A stretch of 64,000 nt of DNA from Burkholderia sp. GAS332 (GTDB lineage Bacteria > Pseudomonadota > Gammaproteobacteria > Burkholderiales > Burkholderiaceae), in contig FSRV01000003.1 of the NCBI GenBank assembly GCA_900142905.1, positions 682,001 through 746,000 of the forward strand, in the 5' to 3' direction. Numbering within the stretch: the stretch's first letter is position 1; every line of letters begins with the position of its first letter. The position numbers and the translations under genes were made by a program. Below, piece after piece: positions 8,436 through 17,747 of the stretch. The notes under the pieces were generated by a model that was given only the letters and a program-made list of their open reading frames with translations, ran no database searches and was not told the origin of the DNA.

Positions 8436-9548
8436 TCATACGCCGCCCCCCGCAAAATTCGTCTGGGTGTGCTCAATTCCGACCGCGTTCCAGAGCGGAT
8501 CAAGTGCCAGCGCCATCAGTTGAGCCGCGGGCACGCCGAGATCCTCGACGTAGACGGGCGGCGACAGAAGATCGGTCAGGTGGGGTGGCAAGGGGCGATT
8601 TTCCGCATGGCGCGTCCCGGGGCGGCAGACGGTGACGTAGGTGGCACCGCGCCGGTGCAGGCTGACGAACAGATAGACCGGGGCCGGAACGCCCAGCGTG
8701 GCCAGTGCCTGAGCGATCATCGGGATGCCGTGCTGGACCAGCGGCAACTCGTGCTGAGCGGGGTAAATCGTCGGCGCGGGGGGCTGCTCCACGTCGCCGG
8801 TCGACAGCAGTCCCACCAGTTCGATGGAGCCGTCGCGGAACAGTTGCGCGTAGGCATTGCACTGCCGGTCGCCGTCCGGACCGGTTGTGCAGACGACGCC
8901 TTCGTAGTTAACCTCGGGCGCGCGCAGCGCGATGCCCGCCGGTTGGGCCCGCTGCAGGTGGAGCGCGGCCGCCTTCAGTTCCTCGACCGTATGCGTGTCG
9001 CGCCGCGTGAGCGCCAGCACGGGCACGGCGTGGACGACGATCCGCGGTCGCAGCGGGGGCACCCTTACCTGCGCGAACCCCTTGTTCAGCAACGCTAGCC
9101 GGCGATCACGGAAGGCGAGGGCACGGTCGGCCAGCCCGTCAGCAAAGGCAAAGGCGGTGCGGATTGCGTGGATATCCATCGGTTCCTTTCCTACCGAATT
9201 GCGCAGATAGAACTGGCCGGACCTGATGGCACGGTGTGGCGCGTTGGGGCTCGCCGACACCCGCAGCACCACGACGTGACCGCCGCTGGCGAGCGGCACC
9301 GCGTGACTCAGCAGCGCGGTCGTCACACGCGGCTCGACCGCGTCGCGCAGGAAGTTCGTCAGCGTGAGCAGCTGGGCATCGATATCGGCAATGTCGAGCG
9401 GGATGGCTTCGGCGGCCATGCCGCCGACCTCGCGCATGCCGAACACGAGATCGCCGCCGACCGTATTCGCGAACGCGCAGACGTCCTCGGCGAGTGCCTG
9501 CCGGCCGTCGCGCGAAAGATCGAGTTCTTCGTCGGTTGAAGAGAAAGT
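8436..9548 (-). pseudogene. AlbA_2-domain (Schlafen-type) protein, 5'-truncated
   Basis: The translation contains most of an AlbA_2 putative nucleic-acid-binding domain: RDGRQALAEDVCAFANTVGG, GDLVFGMREVGG, then the strand pattern VVVLRVSASPNAPH and FYLRNSVGKEPMDIHAIR, followed by about 200 residues without a recognised family. The domain normally starts with a conserved ELDFK-type strand 20-30 residues earlier. Here that part is missing: upstream of 9548 the frame runs only into unrelated codons and a stop near 9672, with no ATG. A GTG at 9446 could still give a 336-residue product. The break lies close to the left end of the Tn7-like element, suggesting that insertion or deletion there removed the 5' end. 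Confidence 0.65.
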
Positions 9549-9663
9549 TGCTGCACCTGTGGTCAGCCTGCAGTGGGTGAAGGATGGGTTGCCGTCTGTG
9601 CCGTAATAACTTTTGCTTCTGCGCGCGAAGAAGTGAAAGTCGGAAATGCTAGGTGAAGGAAGA

Positions 9664-9693
9664 GAATGTCTGAAATGTCACATGCCCTGGCAC
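9664..9693 (+). repeat. Left-end repeat of the Tn7-like element
   Basis: GAATGTCTGAAATGTCAC here pairs with the inverted copy at 15245-15270. The 300 bases from here to tnsA contain no gene; they hold other TGTC-type repeats (ACATGTCCGTG near 9705, CCATGTCCGG near 9960) that may be further TnsB sites, as Tn7-type ends carry several. Confidence 0.5.
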
Positions 9694-9986
9694 TGCCCGC
9701 CCGACATGTCCGTGAAACAGAAGGGCGGTCGACTTCAGCACCCGAAGAAGCAATAGCGATAAGGCTTTGCGGCCAATTTTGCCGACTTTTCGTCGGATTG
9801 TTTCACGACTAGACGCGGTTGGCGAGCAGCTAGGCCGCCCAGGTACGGAATATGTGCATATGCACATTTAAAGGCGCGAAAAACGTAACGGACGATACGT
9901 ATTTTGTAGTGATTGCATTGGCGTGCGAAACCGCAATCACGTCGACTGCCGCACGCGCCCATGTCCGGTTCGTTTTGTACTAAAAC

Positions 9987-10658
9987 ATGATGGTCGGGCA
10001 AACCGGAGCGTTGTCGATGATACCACCACGTTTCTTGCGGGCAGTCAACAACGCACGTCCGCACGGCGCGCATCGATATGACCTCTTCGGTCCGAAGATC
10101 GGGCGTCGGCTAACCTTGTTTGGGCGGCTCGCCCTCGATCTGTGGGTTCGCCTCGAATCAGATCCGCAGGTGGTTACGTAATGCGAGCGGCCCCTGTGCA
10201 TTCCTGACGCAAAGCCGCCCCGGGTTGTCGACTTCTGGGTCCGCACGCACAACGACGAGAAATTGTGCCTCGTACTGCAAACGGCGGAGGCGAGGACAGC
10301 CGCGGAGGGCGGTCCCCTGTTCCCGGCTTTTCAGTTGTGGAGCCATGCCTCTTCGCTGCAGTTGCAAATGATTCATCCGCAGGAGCTCGACGACCCACAG
10401 GTGCTTCACGAAAACCGGATCATCATGCTTCGTTATCTGGCAGGTAGTCACGCCCTTCCAGTCGAGAAATTGACATCGGAAGTGGTCGCCGCGTGTAGCG
10501 ACGGCACTATGCTGGCAGAACTCGAACGGCGATTCGCGACGGTCGATCCGATGCTCGTTCGCTCGGCTGTTTTCAGACTGGTGCTGCGCGGCGAGGTGGG
10601 ATGTCCGGCACTTGCATTCGAGCCACTGGGGCCGAATACCCGTCTGGAGCCGATATGA
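9987..10658 (+). pseudogene. tnsA: TnsA-like transposon endonuclease, interrupted by TAA
   Basis: One frame runs from ATG 9987 to 10658 with a single TAA at 10179-10181 (codon 65), where a Tyr codon (TAC to TAA) is likely: DPQVVT-stop-CERPLCIP matches the TnsA pattern DPxVVxFxEQPL. The later VVDFWVR corresponds to the catalytic-Asp strand, and the C-terminal half (LTSEVVAACSDGT, RSAVFRLVLRGEV) is the TnsC-contact, winged-helix-like region. By-eye alignment puts Ala where the catalytic Glu of TnsA usually stands (ALDLWVRLESDP against ExxFxxxLExDP) and shows no Q-x-K motif after the Asp, so even the ancestral protein may have lacked cleavage activity. The stop overlaps the tnsB start as ATGA. 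Confidence 0.65.
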
Positions 10659-12637
10659 AGCAGATCGCCTTCGGCGCATTGCGGTTCGATCGAAGCTCCA
10701 TTCCGCACGATCTTACCGATATAGGTCAATGGCCGGCGGCGGACGACAGCGCGCTTTCTGATGAGGGCCGCGACCTACTGAAGCGCCGGATCCGGGCGAT
10801 GACGCTGTTTCTGGACGGCCACACACCTTTGCGCGAAATCAGCCGGGAAACGGGAGTTGGCTTCAACGACCTTTATCGCGTCTTCGAGCGGTGCATCACG
10901 CAGCACGAGGACGGCCGAATCTTTGGCTGCCGCGCATTGATCCCTTATCAGCACACGCGGCCGTACGACCGCCGCTCGCAGGTCAAGCCGTCCCGTGAGG
11001 GCGTCGCGAGCAACGCCAGCGGAGCCTTCACCCGGTTGCTGCAGCGCTATCCGGACACCGCTCGCTGGATCGAACGCAAGGTCGCCGAACGCAGCAGGAA
11101 GCACACAGAACTCACCGAAGTTCATCGGCACCTGTGGCGACTGCATTGAGGCTTTCTTGCGCAATGCCGGCAGGCGGGCATTCAGGCGCACGAATATCCA
11201 TTCAACCAGAAATACCTCGCCGAGCGATCGCTTGCCAGTCACGCCCGCGCGCTGTCGAACGGGAATTTCGATGCGGCGGCTCGGGCGACAGGCGCCCAGC
11301 AGATCAGACATCGCTGGAACGACGATCCCGAGGCCGTTCGCAAGCCTGCAACCCGTCCTTTTGAGGCAGTTGAATTCGACGGTCACAAGATCGATGCGCG
11401 CCTGACACTGCGCATCGACGATCCGTTCGGTTTCGAAACATTGCTTGTGCTGCACCGGATCTGGATTCTGCTGATCCTCGATGTGGCAACCCGTGCAGTG
11501 ATTGGCTATGCGCTCGCGCTGGGGCGTGAGTACAACAAGGACGACATTGCTGCGGCTTTGCAGGCGAGCCTGACGCCACACACAGCTCGCGCTTCGAAGA
11601 TTCCGGCGCTGGCGGTCAGACCCGGCTGGGGTTTCCCGTCCGAGGTGATTCCCGGTTCCGCGTGGGCGTGCTGGGGCACGTTTCACTTTGACGCAGCGAG
11701 GGCACATTTCGCGAAGGCGACACTTGAGCGCCTGACCCAGGTCGTCGGTTGCACAACCGACAACGGGCCGCTGGGCCAGAAGAACGAACGCGCGTTGATT
11801 GAGCGCTTCTTCGATCAGATCGCGTCGCATTTCGCGCACAGATTGCCGGCCACCACGGGCAGCGATCCGCGCGCGGTCGAACGTGTGCTCAACGATGTCG
11901 GCGAGAAAGCTTCGCTGATGATGACACTCGACGAGCTCGAAGATGTGATCGACGTGGTTCTCGCCAACTACAATGGCGAGCCGCATGGGGGACTGGGCGG
12001 GCGTACGCCGCTGGAGGCAATGCATTTCCTGCTCGAGAAACAGGACGGCCTGCTGCGTACGTTGCCGGTGGCCAGACGCAGCGCCTTGTGCCTGCTTCAG
12101 GAGGCCCGCGTTGTCACGATCCGCGGCAACGTGAGCCGCGGCGACCGCCCGCATATCAATTTCGAACACGTGCGCTACGACAACCGGGTACTGTCGGGCA
12201 TCGCAGGGCTGATCGGCAAGCAGCTTCGCATCTATTTCAACGTCAAGGACATCCGCCATCTCCACGCGTTCCATATGGACGGGTCAGAACTGGGGGTGTT
12301 GACTGCCGCGCGTCCCTGGTGCTTTACGCCACATTCGCTGCGCGTGCGACAGGAAATCTTCTCACTGATCCATCAGCGACAGCTGTCGGTGCGCGAAGGC
12401 AGCGATCCCGTTGGCGCGTGGTTTGCCTACAAGAAGGAACAGGCGCGAAGCCATACACGCGACGCCAATGACCTGGCGCGCATGCTGACAGACCGGGCGA
12501 AGTCGCACCAGGCACTACCTTCGCCCGATGTCGCACACGCTGGCCCAGCCGTGAAAAGCGAAGCGCCGGCGGCAGAAACACCTGCCCGAAAGACGCAGGA
12601 CGCACCGTGGCTCACGCAGATTTTCACGTTCGGGTGA
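10655..12637 (+). pseudogene. tnsB: TnsB-like DDE transposase, interrupted by TGA
   Basis: The frame spans 660 codons with one TGA at 11147-11149 (codon 165; RLH-stop-GFLAQCR, possibly CGA to TGA). An N-terminal HTH region (REISRETGVGFNDLYRVFER) precedes the rve-type catalytic core: Asp242 in VEFDGHKID, Asp346 in FHFDAARAHF and Glu383 in IERFFDQ, a DD(36)E triad. A Mu-transposase-type C-terminal beta-barrel follows (LLQEARVVTIRGN, ISRG-like NVSRGDRPHI). A compensated pair of 1-base indels around 11146-11165 is an alternative to a point mutation, since EAFLRNA is readable in the next frame. In Tn7 systems TnsB binds the ends and joins the 3' strands to target DNA. The catalytic residues are intact but full-length product is not expected. 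Confidence 0.8.
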
Positions 12638-12640
12638 CCG

Positions 12641-13636
12641 ATGCCTGATTCGCTGAAACGCCCCGTTGATCCGTCGGCGCATCCGCTCGTGAACCAGGCG
12701 TACATGGTGCCCACCCCGGCAATCGCGGCGATGTACTCACGCGTGCGTCAGTGCATCCGGCGCGGCGTCGCTGGCGCTGTCATCTATGGGCACACTCGCT
12801 GGGGCAAGACCTATGCGATCCGGTACTGTGTCCGGCTGCTGAATCTGGAGCTGCCTCGCGTGGCAATCCTGACGATCGGCATGCCGCGCAATCCGTCGCG
12901 CTCGGAAGCGCTGTTTTTCGGCATGCTGCTTGAGGCGGCACGACATGGGCGCCCGGATAGCGGCACGACGTTGCAGCGCCGGCTGCGCCTCTACCACAAG
13001 CTGGCTGAACTGGTCGAACGTGCCGCCGGCAACAAACTGATCTTGTTCGTTGACGAGGCGCAGCGGCTCGAACTCGAGCACTACGAATGGCTGCGCGACG
13101 TGCAGGACGAACTCGAGCGTCGAGGTATGCGCATGTTCACGTTCCTGGTCGGCCAGCCAGGCATCCTGAACCGCAAGAGCTCATTCCGGCAGAACGTGGA
13201 TACCTCGTAGATCGTGTCCCGCTTCATGATTGACGAATTGCGCTTCGAGGGCTTCCGTTCTGCCGACGATCTGAAAATGTCACTCGGTGCCTACGACACG
13301 TCGACCTTTCCCGACGACAGCGAATGGCCCTATACGCGGTTCTTTCTGCAACGCGCATTCGATACCGGTTTTCGCTTGGGAAAACAGCATCAGGAGTTGT
13401 GGGAGGCGTTCGACGCCGCGCATCGGCGCGCGCGGTTCGACTTTACGATGGAAATTCCCACGGAATATCTGGCCCGCACGGTGGAGATCGCGCTGACGGA
13501 CAACATGCAGCACGATGGCCCAGACTTCGCACTTAGCCAGGCCTGCTGGTCGCAAGCGGTGGAGGAATCGAATTTCGTCGCCGCGCTGGAGGAACTGCGC
13601 ATCATCTTTGTTGACGATGCCTCGTACGGATCATGA
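12641..13636 (+). pseudogene. tnsC: TnsC-like AAA+ ATPase, interrupted by TAG
   Basis: The frame has 331 codons with one amber TAG at 13208-13210 (codon 190; NVDTS-stop-IVSRFMIDE, plausibly CAG to TAG). Walker A is GHTRWGKT (residues 50-57) and Walker B is LILFVDEA (Asp138-Glu139). After the stop, the rest of the AAA+ lid and the TnsC C-terminal region continue in frame (IVSRFMIDELRFEGFRS). TnsC is the ATP-dependent regulator that links the transposase to the target selector. The product of the first part would lose the sensor and lid helices. It begins 3 bp after tnsB and its end overlaps tniQ by ATGA. Confidence 0.8.
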
Positions 13637-15174
13637 CGCGACGTTTCAATATCCTCGTCCCGCACCACCAGCCGGAAACACCCGGCCTCTGGTGCTGGCG
13701 TGATGACTGGCAAGCGCCCGGACAGTCTGCGTTCGCGCTACTCGCGAAATTCCAGCGTCTCAATGCGCTCTCATGCACAGCCATCGCGGACTATTTCGGT
13801 CACCGTGAAGGTCGCCGGTCGGTACCGCGAGATATCGATCTGCGTGACGTGAGGCAATTTGATGTGCGGCGTCTGACGGATGTGCTCCGCCTGCCGCTGG
13901 AGGACATTGCGCGCGCGTTCACTATGCCTTCGCATCTGGCGGGCGTGATTGCCGCGCCGACGCTGCGCTGGTGCGAGCGTTGCGCGCGTGAGGGGATGCA
14001 CCTGACGGCGTTCCAGATGCGGGCTCGCCGTTTGTGTCCCGTCCATCACACTGCGCTTGAGGATCGCTGCCCACGGTGTGGTCTGGAAATTCCTTTCCGG
14101 CTACGACCGGATGTGTTCCGGACGCCGTTCGCCTGCCCGTCCTGCGCAACGCCGTGGATTGCGCCATTACGGGATCTCGACGACCTGCGCGTCGACGATG
14201 CGTATCGGCGCGTGCTTTCCCGGTGGATTGCCAGCACGGTGCTGAACGGGCCGCCGGTCGCCCGGATGCGGCGCAGTCGGCGCGCTATCGCGCAGGACGA
14301 TCCGCAACCCGCACCCGCAGACGATGCGTGGAACGTATGCAGGGCGGACGAACAATCAGAGCCGCAGTACGCACAGTGGACGCAGCCACCGGATACCACC
14401 GTTCGTGGCGATGAACTGCTGTCGCGAGCGCGTAGTTGTTACAAGGCGATCAGGCGCCAGATCATGCGTCGATACGGCGGCCAGCATCACGGATGCATTG
14501 TGTCGGCTGCCCGCCATCTGTGCTGGAGAATGGACGGTCGCTCGACGACGCCATTCTGTTCGATCGCATTGGCAGTCTTGCGCTGGCGCACGAAATGGGA
14601 AGGCTTTGGCGTCCCTCAGGCCCTGCTGCATGCGCCACTGCACGCTCCACTTGGTATTGTGATATGGCTTTCGCGTTATGCGCCGGTCCCGAGGGACGAG
14701 TGGAGCGAATCTACCAGCCAGTGGTTCACGCTGCACCTGTTCGCGATAGCATGTATCGACAGCTTTTATACCTTCCTGCGCGAAGCGCAGCAGGCGCGCA
14801 GGCATGAGCGCATCGTGTGGTGGCCGTTTCCCAGCGACGATTTCCCGCGGCGCGAGCTGATCGTGCGCGGCAGGGACCGGCCAGACGATCCTGCGCGATT
14901 CCGGCTGACATCGTTCGAAACGGGGCAGGGCGGTGGCGCTGCGCCGACACGCGTGCCTGGTGGCTTAGTCCATCGCAAACAGCATGTGCAACTTCTGGTC
15001 AGCAACAGGATGCCACGGGATGCTTCGGGCCTCTCTCCGCCGTCCGGGTCCGCACCGTACGCCAAACCGACGACGCCGGCCGGCGATGACAACGAACGTC
15101 TGGTTGTGACGCAGCAGAACGATGCTGGTCCAACTTTCGCCAACGCCAATGTCGTCGGGACTCACTTCACGTGA
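13633..15174 (+). CDS. tniQ: TniQ-family target-selection protein
   Basis: This 513-residue protein has the TniQ domain in its first 180 residues. An N-terminal segment (SCTAIADYFG) leads to a zinc-ribbon array: Cys114-x-x-Cys117, Cys135-x-x-His138, Cys146-x-x-Cys149 and Cys168-x-x-Cys171. TniQ/TnsD proteins recognise the target site and recruit TnsC. At 513 residues it is closer to TnsD than to the short TniQ of Tn5053 or CRISPR-associated elements, so it probably carries its own DNA-binding C-terminal domain and recognises a specific site. It is the only gene of the element without an internal stop. The C-terminal 60 residues are low in recognisable structure. Confidence 0.85.
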   Translation: MTRRFNILVPHHQPETPGLWCWRDDWQAPGQSAFALLAKFQRLNALSCTAIADYFGHREGRRSVPRDIDLRDVRQFDVRRLTDVLRLPLEDIARAFTMPSHLAGVIAAPTLRWCERCAREGMHLTAFQMRARRLCPVHHTALEDRCPRCGLEIPFRLRPDVFRTPFACPSCATPWIAPLRDLDDLRVDDAYRRVLSRWIASTVLNGPPVARMRRSRRAIAQDDPQPAPADDAWNVCRADEQSEPQYAQWTQPPDTTVRGDELLSRARSCYKAIRRQIMRRYGGQHHGCIVSAARHLCWRMDGRSTTPFCSIALAVLRWRTKWEGFGVPQALLHAPLHAPLGIVIWLSRYAPVPRDEWSESTSQWFTLHLFAIACIDSFYTFLREAQQARRHERIVWWPFPSDDFPRRELIVRGRDRPDDPARFRLTSFETGQGGGAAPTRVPGGLVHRKQHVQLLVSNRMPRDASGLSPPSGSAPYAKPTTPAGDDNERLVVTQQNDAGPTFANANVVGTHFT

Positions 15175-15244
15175 AAACACTTGCGGGGCGATAGCCGGAG
15201 CGCGACGAACTTCTGAATTCGACCAATTTCCACCATTCGTCTTC

Positions 15245-15290
15245 GTGCTCAGGGGAACATTCAAACATTCGCCGGGCTAACGTCGCCACA
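15245..15290 (-). repeat. Right-end repeat and probable terminus of the Tn7-like element
   Basis: Read on the minus strand the sequence starts TGTGGCGACG at 15290 and reaches GAATGTTTGAATGTTCCC at 15270, mirroring the left-end repeat. The 180 bases after tniQ contain nothing else recognisable. Confidence 0.5.
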
Positions 15291-15351
15291 ACTCCGCTTG
15301 GACTCTGGACGAAGGCCGTACAGGACGACAACGTCGCTTCCGTAGCTAGCG

Positions 15352-15472
15352 TTACTTTGCGCTGTCTTCAAAAAATGCTGCGACATGGTCGATAAATGCC
15401 TTCACTTTCGCGGGTAACAGCGCACGCCCGCTGTAGGCGAGGCGGACCTCGGCCGCCGTATCGTAGACGGGA
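15352..15472 (-). pseudogene. C-terminal remnant of a LysR-family regulator
   Basis: About 40 codons on the minus strand read IPVYDTAAEVRLAYSGRALL, then PAKVKAFIDHVAAFFEDSAK and a stop at 15352. This is the usual end of LysR-type regulators of the subgroup ending VRLVYPxGRxLPxKVRAFIDF. The rest of the gene is absent; upstream sequence (right of 15475) is unrelated and AT-rich. The fragment lies 60 bp outside the Tn7-like right end and may mark an older deletion. Confidence 0.6.
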
Positions 15473-15596
15473 ATAAATCAGTCAAAATTTCGCTAATAAT
15501 TCTGTCAGTTCGCGGTCGGATCGCGCAGGCGGGGCGGACACGAAACCATTGCGAAATCAGGCCCTTATCGGCAAATCTCGCAACCGCCGCCCGTAC

Positions 15597-16601
15597 CTAT
15601 TTCACCTTAACGACGACCTTGCCTTTTGCACGTCCTGTTTCGACGTAAGCCATGGCCTCTTTGGTCGATTCGAACGGAAAGATCCGCTCTACAACCGGGC
15701 GTATGGCCCCGGATTCAATGAGCGTTGCGATTTCGCGTAGTTGTTTTCCGCTTGCCTTCATGAAGAGAAATGAATAGTTCACGCGACGACGCTTGGCGCT
15801 CTTCCGGATTCGATAACTCAACAGGCGCATCACCAGCCGCAAGAACGAGGACGCTCCATGTTCTTTCGCAAAGGCAGGATCAGGCGGCCCAGATATCGAA
15901 ATGAGCCGTCCGCCGGGTTTCAGTACCTGCAGAGATTTTTTGAGCGTGTCGTTGCCGAGACTATTCAAAACTACGTCGTAGTCCTTCAGGATCTTCTCGA
16001 AATCGTTTTTCCTGTAATCGATCACGATATCGGCACCGAGGCCCTTCACCCAATCGACGTTCGCTGTGCTCGTTGTCGTGGCCACAGTGGCACCCACATG
16101 CTTCGCCAGTTGAATGGCAAAGGCGCCCACACCGCCGGAGCCCGCGTGAATCAGGACTTTTTGTCCCTTCTTCAGTTTTGCCATTTCGATCAGCGCTTGC
16201 CAGGCGGTCAACCCGATCAGCGGGATGGAAGCCGCTTCCTCCATGCTGAGGTTCTTCGGCTTGTGTGCCAGTGACGTTTCCTTGATCGAAATGAATTCCG
16301 CAAAGGTCCCGATTCGATCGGCATCCGGCCGCGCATAGACTTCATCGCCAGGCTGGAATTGCCGTACCCGGGATCCGGCCCGAACCACGACGCCAGCCAG
16401 ATCGTTGCCCAGAATGAGCGGCAAACGATAGGGCAAAATGAGTTTGAACTCACCGTCCCTGATTTTGGAATCAAGAGGGTTCACGCCGGCGGCGTGGATC
16501 TGAACCAATACGTCATCGTCCCGCAGTTCTGGCTCAGGCATTTCGCCGGCTCGCACGCGATCCTTGTTTCCATAACGTTCGAGAATGAATGCTTTCATCA
16601 A
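15597..16601 (-). CDS. NAD(P)-dependent medium-chain oxidoreductase (quinone reductase type)
   Basis: This 334-residue protein of the zinc-free MDR superfamily has an N-terminal GroES-like domain (ILGNDLAGVVVRAGSRV), the nucleotide-binding GSGGVGAFAIQLAKHVGA motif near residue 155, and a C-terminal catalytic lobe. Relatives reduce quinones or the C=C bond of enones with NADPH. ATG 16601 (ATGATG) has AAGGAAA upstream. It reads in the same direction as acuI and the SDR gene upstream, with an 85-bp gap, so it may belong to the same transcript under the TetR operator at 18618. The substrate is unknown. Confidence 0.8.
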   Translation of the reverse strand: MMKAFILERYGNKDRVRAGEMPEPELRDDDVLVQIHAAGVNPLDSKIRDGEFKLILPYRLPLILGNDLAGVVVRAGSRVRQFQPGDEVYARPDADRIGTFAEFISIKETSLAHKPKNLSMEEAASIPLIGLTAWQALIEMAKLKKGQKVLIHAGSGGVGAFAIQLAKHVGATVATTTSTANVDWVKGLGADIVIDYRKNDFEKILKDYDVVLNSLGNDTLKKSLQVLKPGGRLISISGPPDPAFAKEHGASSFLRLVMRLLSYRIRKSAKRRRVNYSFLFMKASGKQLREIATLIESGAIRPVVERIFPFESTKEAMAYVETGRAKGKVVVKVK

Positions 16602-16686
16602 GTTTCCTTGCCAGTTTCCTGTTGAGTCAGATTGCTTCGCAGGCTGTCGCCCGGATGTACGCTCGCAGATCGGTTAGAACACAAAG

Positions 16687-17673
16687 TCATGCGTTGACAT
16701 CAACGACTGTGCGGCCTCGGACTTTCCCTGCGAACATCCGGCCTACCACCGCGGGCACCTCGGCGAGGCCAACCACGTGTGTCGTACGGGCGAGTTTGTC
16801 CAGGTCAAGATCGCGCGCCAGGCGCGACCAGGCTTCGATGCGGGCGCCGTGCGGTGCATTGACGGAGTCGATGCCGGCCAGGGTCACGTTGCGCAGGATG
16901 AAGGGCAGAACCGATGCAGGAAGATCGGTGCCCTGGGCCAGGCCGCAGGCCGTGACCACGCCGCGATACTGTGTGCGCGCCAGCACGTTCGCCAGCGTAT
17001 GGCTGCCGACCGAGTCCACGGCGCCAGCCCATCGTTCGCTCGCGATCGGCGCTCCCGCTTCGGAGAGGGTGCTGCGGTCAATGATTTCTGCCGCACCGAG
17101 GCTGCGCAGGTAATCGGCTTCATCGAGTCGCCCGGTCGATGCGACGACGCGGTAGCCAAGGCCCGACAGGATCGCAATCGCAATCGAGCCGACGCCGCCA
17201 TTCGCGCCGGTGACGAGGACGTCGCCGCGTTGTGGCGTCAGGCCACCGTGTTCCAGCGCCAGCACCGACAGCATCGCCGTATAGCCGGCCGTGCCGATCG
17301 CCATGGCGTCCCTGGTGGTGAACGCATCTGGAATCTTGACCAGCCACTCGCCTTTCACGCGTGCCTTTTGCGCGAATCCGCCGTGATGGGTCTGGCTGAG
17401 ACCCCAGCCGTTGGCGACGACGCGATCGCCGACAGCGATGCCGGGATACGAGGAGGCCTCGACAGTGCCGGCAAAATCAATTCCGGCGATCAGGGGGAAC
17501 TGGCGTATGACCTCGGCGTAGCCGCTCAGTGCGAGCGCATCCTTGTAGTTCACCGTTGAATAGTCAATCCTGACGGTGACGTCTCCAGGCATGAGATCGT
17601 GCTCACTCATGTCGACCACGCTGGCCGAAATCTTGTCACCGGTTTTTGTTGCAAGTAGTGCTTTAAACGTCAT
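16687..17673 (-). CDS. acuI: Acrylyl-CoA reductase family oxidoreductase (AcuI/YhdH)
   Basis: This 328-residue MDR protein carries the AcuI/YhdH signature run: MTFKALLATKTG start, YSTVNYKDALALSG, PLIAGIDFAGTV, GWGLSQTHHGGFAQ and the NADP site VTGANGGVGSIAIAIL. AcuI reduces acrylyl-CoA to propionyl-CoA with NADPH and can act on other short enoyl-CoAs or enals. It lies between the SDR gene and another reductase. Bases 17253-17642, its N-terminal half, are repeated almost exactly at 41058-41447 in a broken copy, and the first 20 codons of a more diverged relative are found at 20424-20489. Confidence 0.85.
   Translation of the reverse strand: MTFKALLATKTGDKISASVVDMSEHDLMPGDVTVRIDYSTVNYKDALALSGYAEVIRQFPLIAGIDFAGTVEASSYPGIAVGDRVVANGWGLSQTHHGGFAQKARVKGEWLVKIPDAFTTRDAMAIGTAGYTAMLSVLALEHGGLTPQRGDVLVTGANGGVGSIAIAILSGLGYRVVASTGRLDEADYLRSLGAAEIIDRSTLSEAGAPIASERWAGAVDSVGSHTLANVLARTQYRGVVTACGLAQGTDLPASVLPFILRNVTLAGIDSVNAPHGARIEAWSRLARDLDLDKLARTTHVVGLAEVPAVVGRMFAGKVRGRTVVDVNA
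17253..17642 (-). repeat. 390-bp direct repeat, copy A (inside acuI)
   Basis: This segment matches 41058-41447 in the same orientation with only two base differences seen by eye over about 375 bp. The copies are 23.8 kb apart, so homologous recombination could excise or duplicate the DNA between them. Confidence 0.85.
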
Positions 17674-17747
17674 TTTTCTTCTCCTGGACGACCGTGTTGG
17701 TCTGAATGTTTGACCTTTGATCGGGGCATCGGTGACAGTAACGCCGC

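Larger units (their letters stand above)
9633..15290 (+). mobile_element. Cargo-free Tn7-like element (tnsA-tnsB-tnsC-tniQ), apparently inactivated
   Basis: Four plus-strand genes in the order and spacing of Tn7-type transposons are packed with ATGA overlaps (tnsA/tnsB, tnsC/tniQ) or a 3-bp gap. Related sequences in inverted orientation flank them: GAATGTCTGAAATGTCAC on the left and, as reverse complement, GAATGTTTGAATGTTCCC on the right. The right end probably finishes ...CGTCGCCACA at 15290, giving TGTGGCGACG inward, which fits Tn7-type TGT/ACA ends. The left end is less certain (about 9633). The left neighbour is a truncated AlbA_2 gene and the right neighbour a LysR tail. There is no room for cargo. 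The tnsA, tnsB and tnsC frames each contain one stop codon. Confidence 0.75.

Noticed and set aside
8352..9098. A 248-codon plus-strand frame
   Set aside because: It overlaps the AlbA_2 gene in antisense; composition is Arg/Gly/Gln-rich without family features.
10775..12274. A 499-codon frame on the minus strand
   Set aside because: It is antisense to the tnsB-like gene, has no recognisable domain, and reflects GC-rich third-position bias.
10179..13210. Programmed read-through or recoding (selenocysteine, amber suppression) of the tns stops
   Set aside because: Three different stops without a common context or visible stem-loop; nonsense mutation or sequencing error is simpler.
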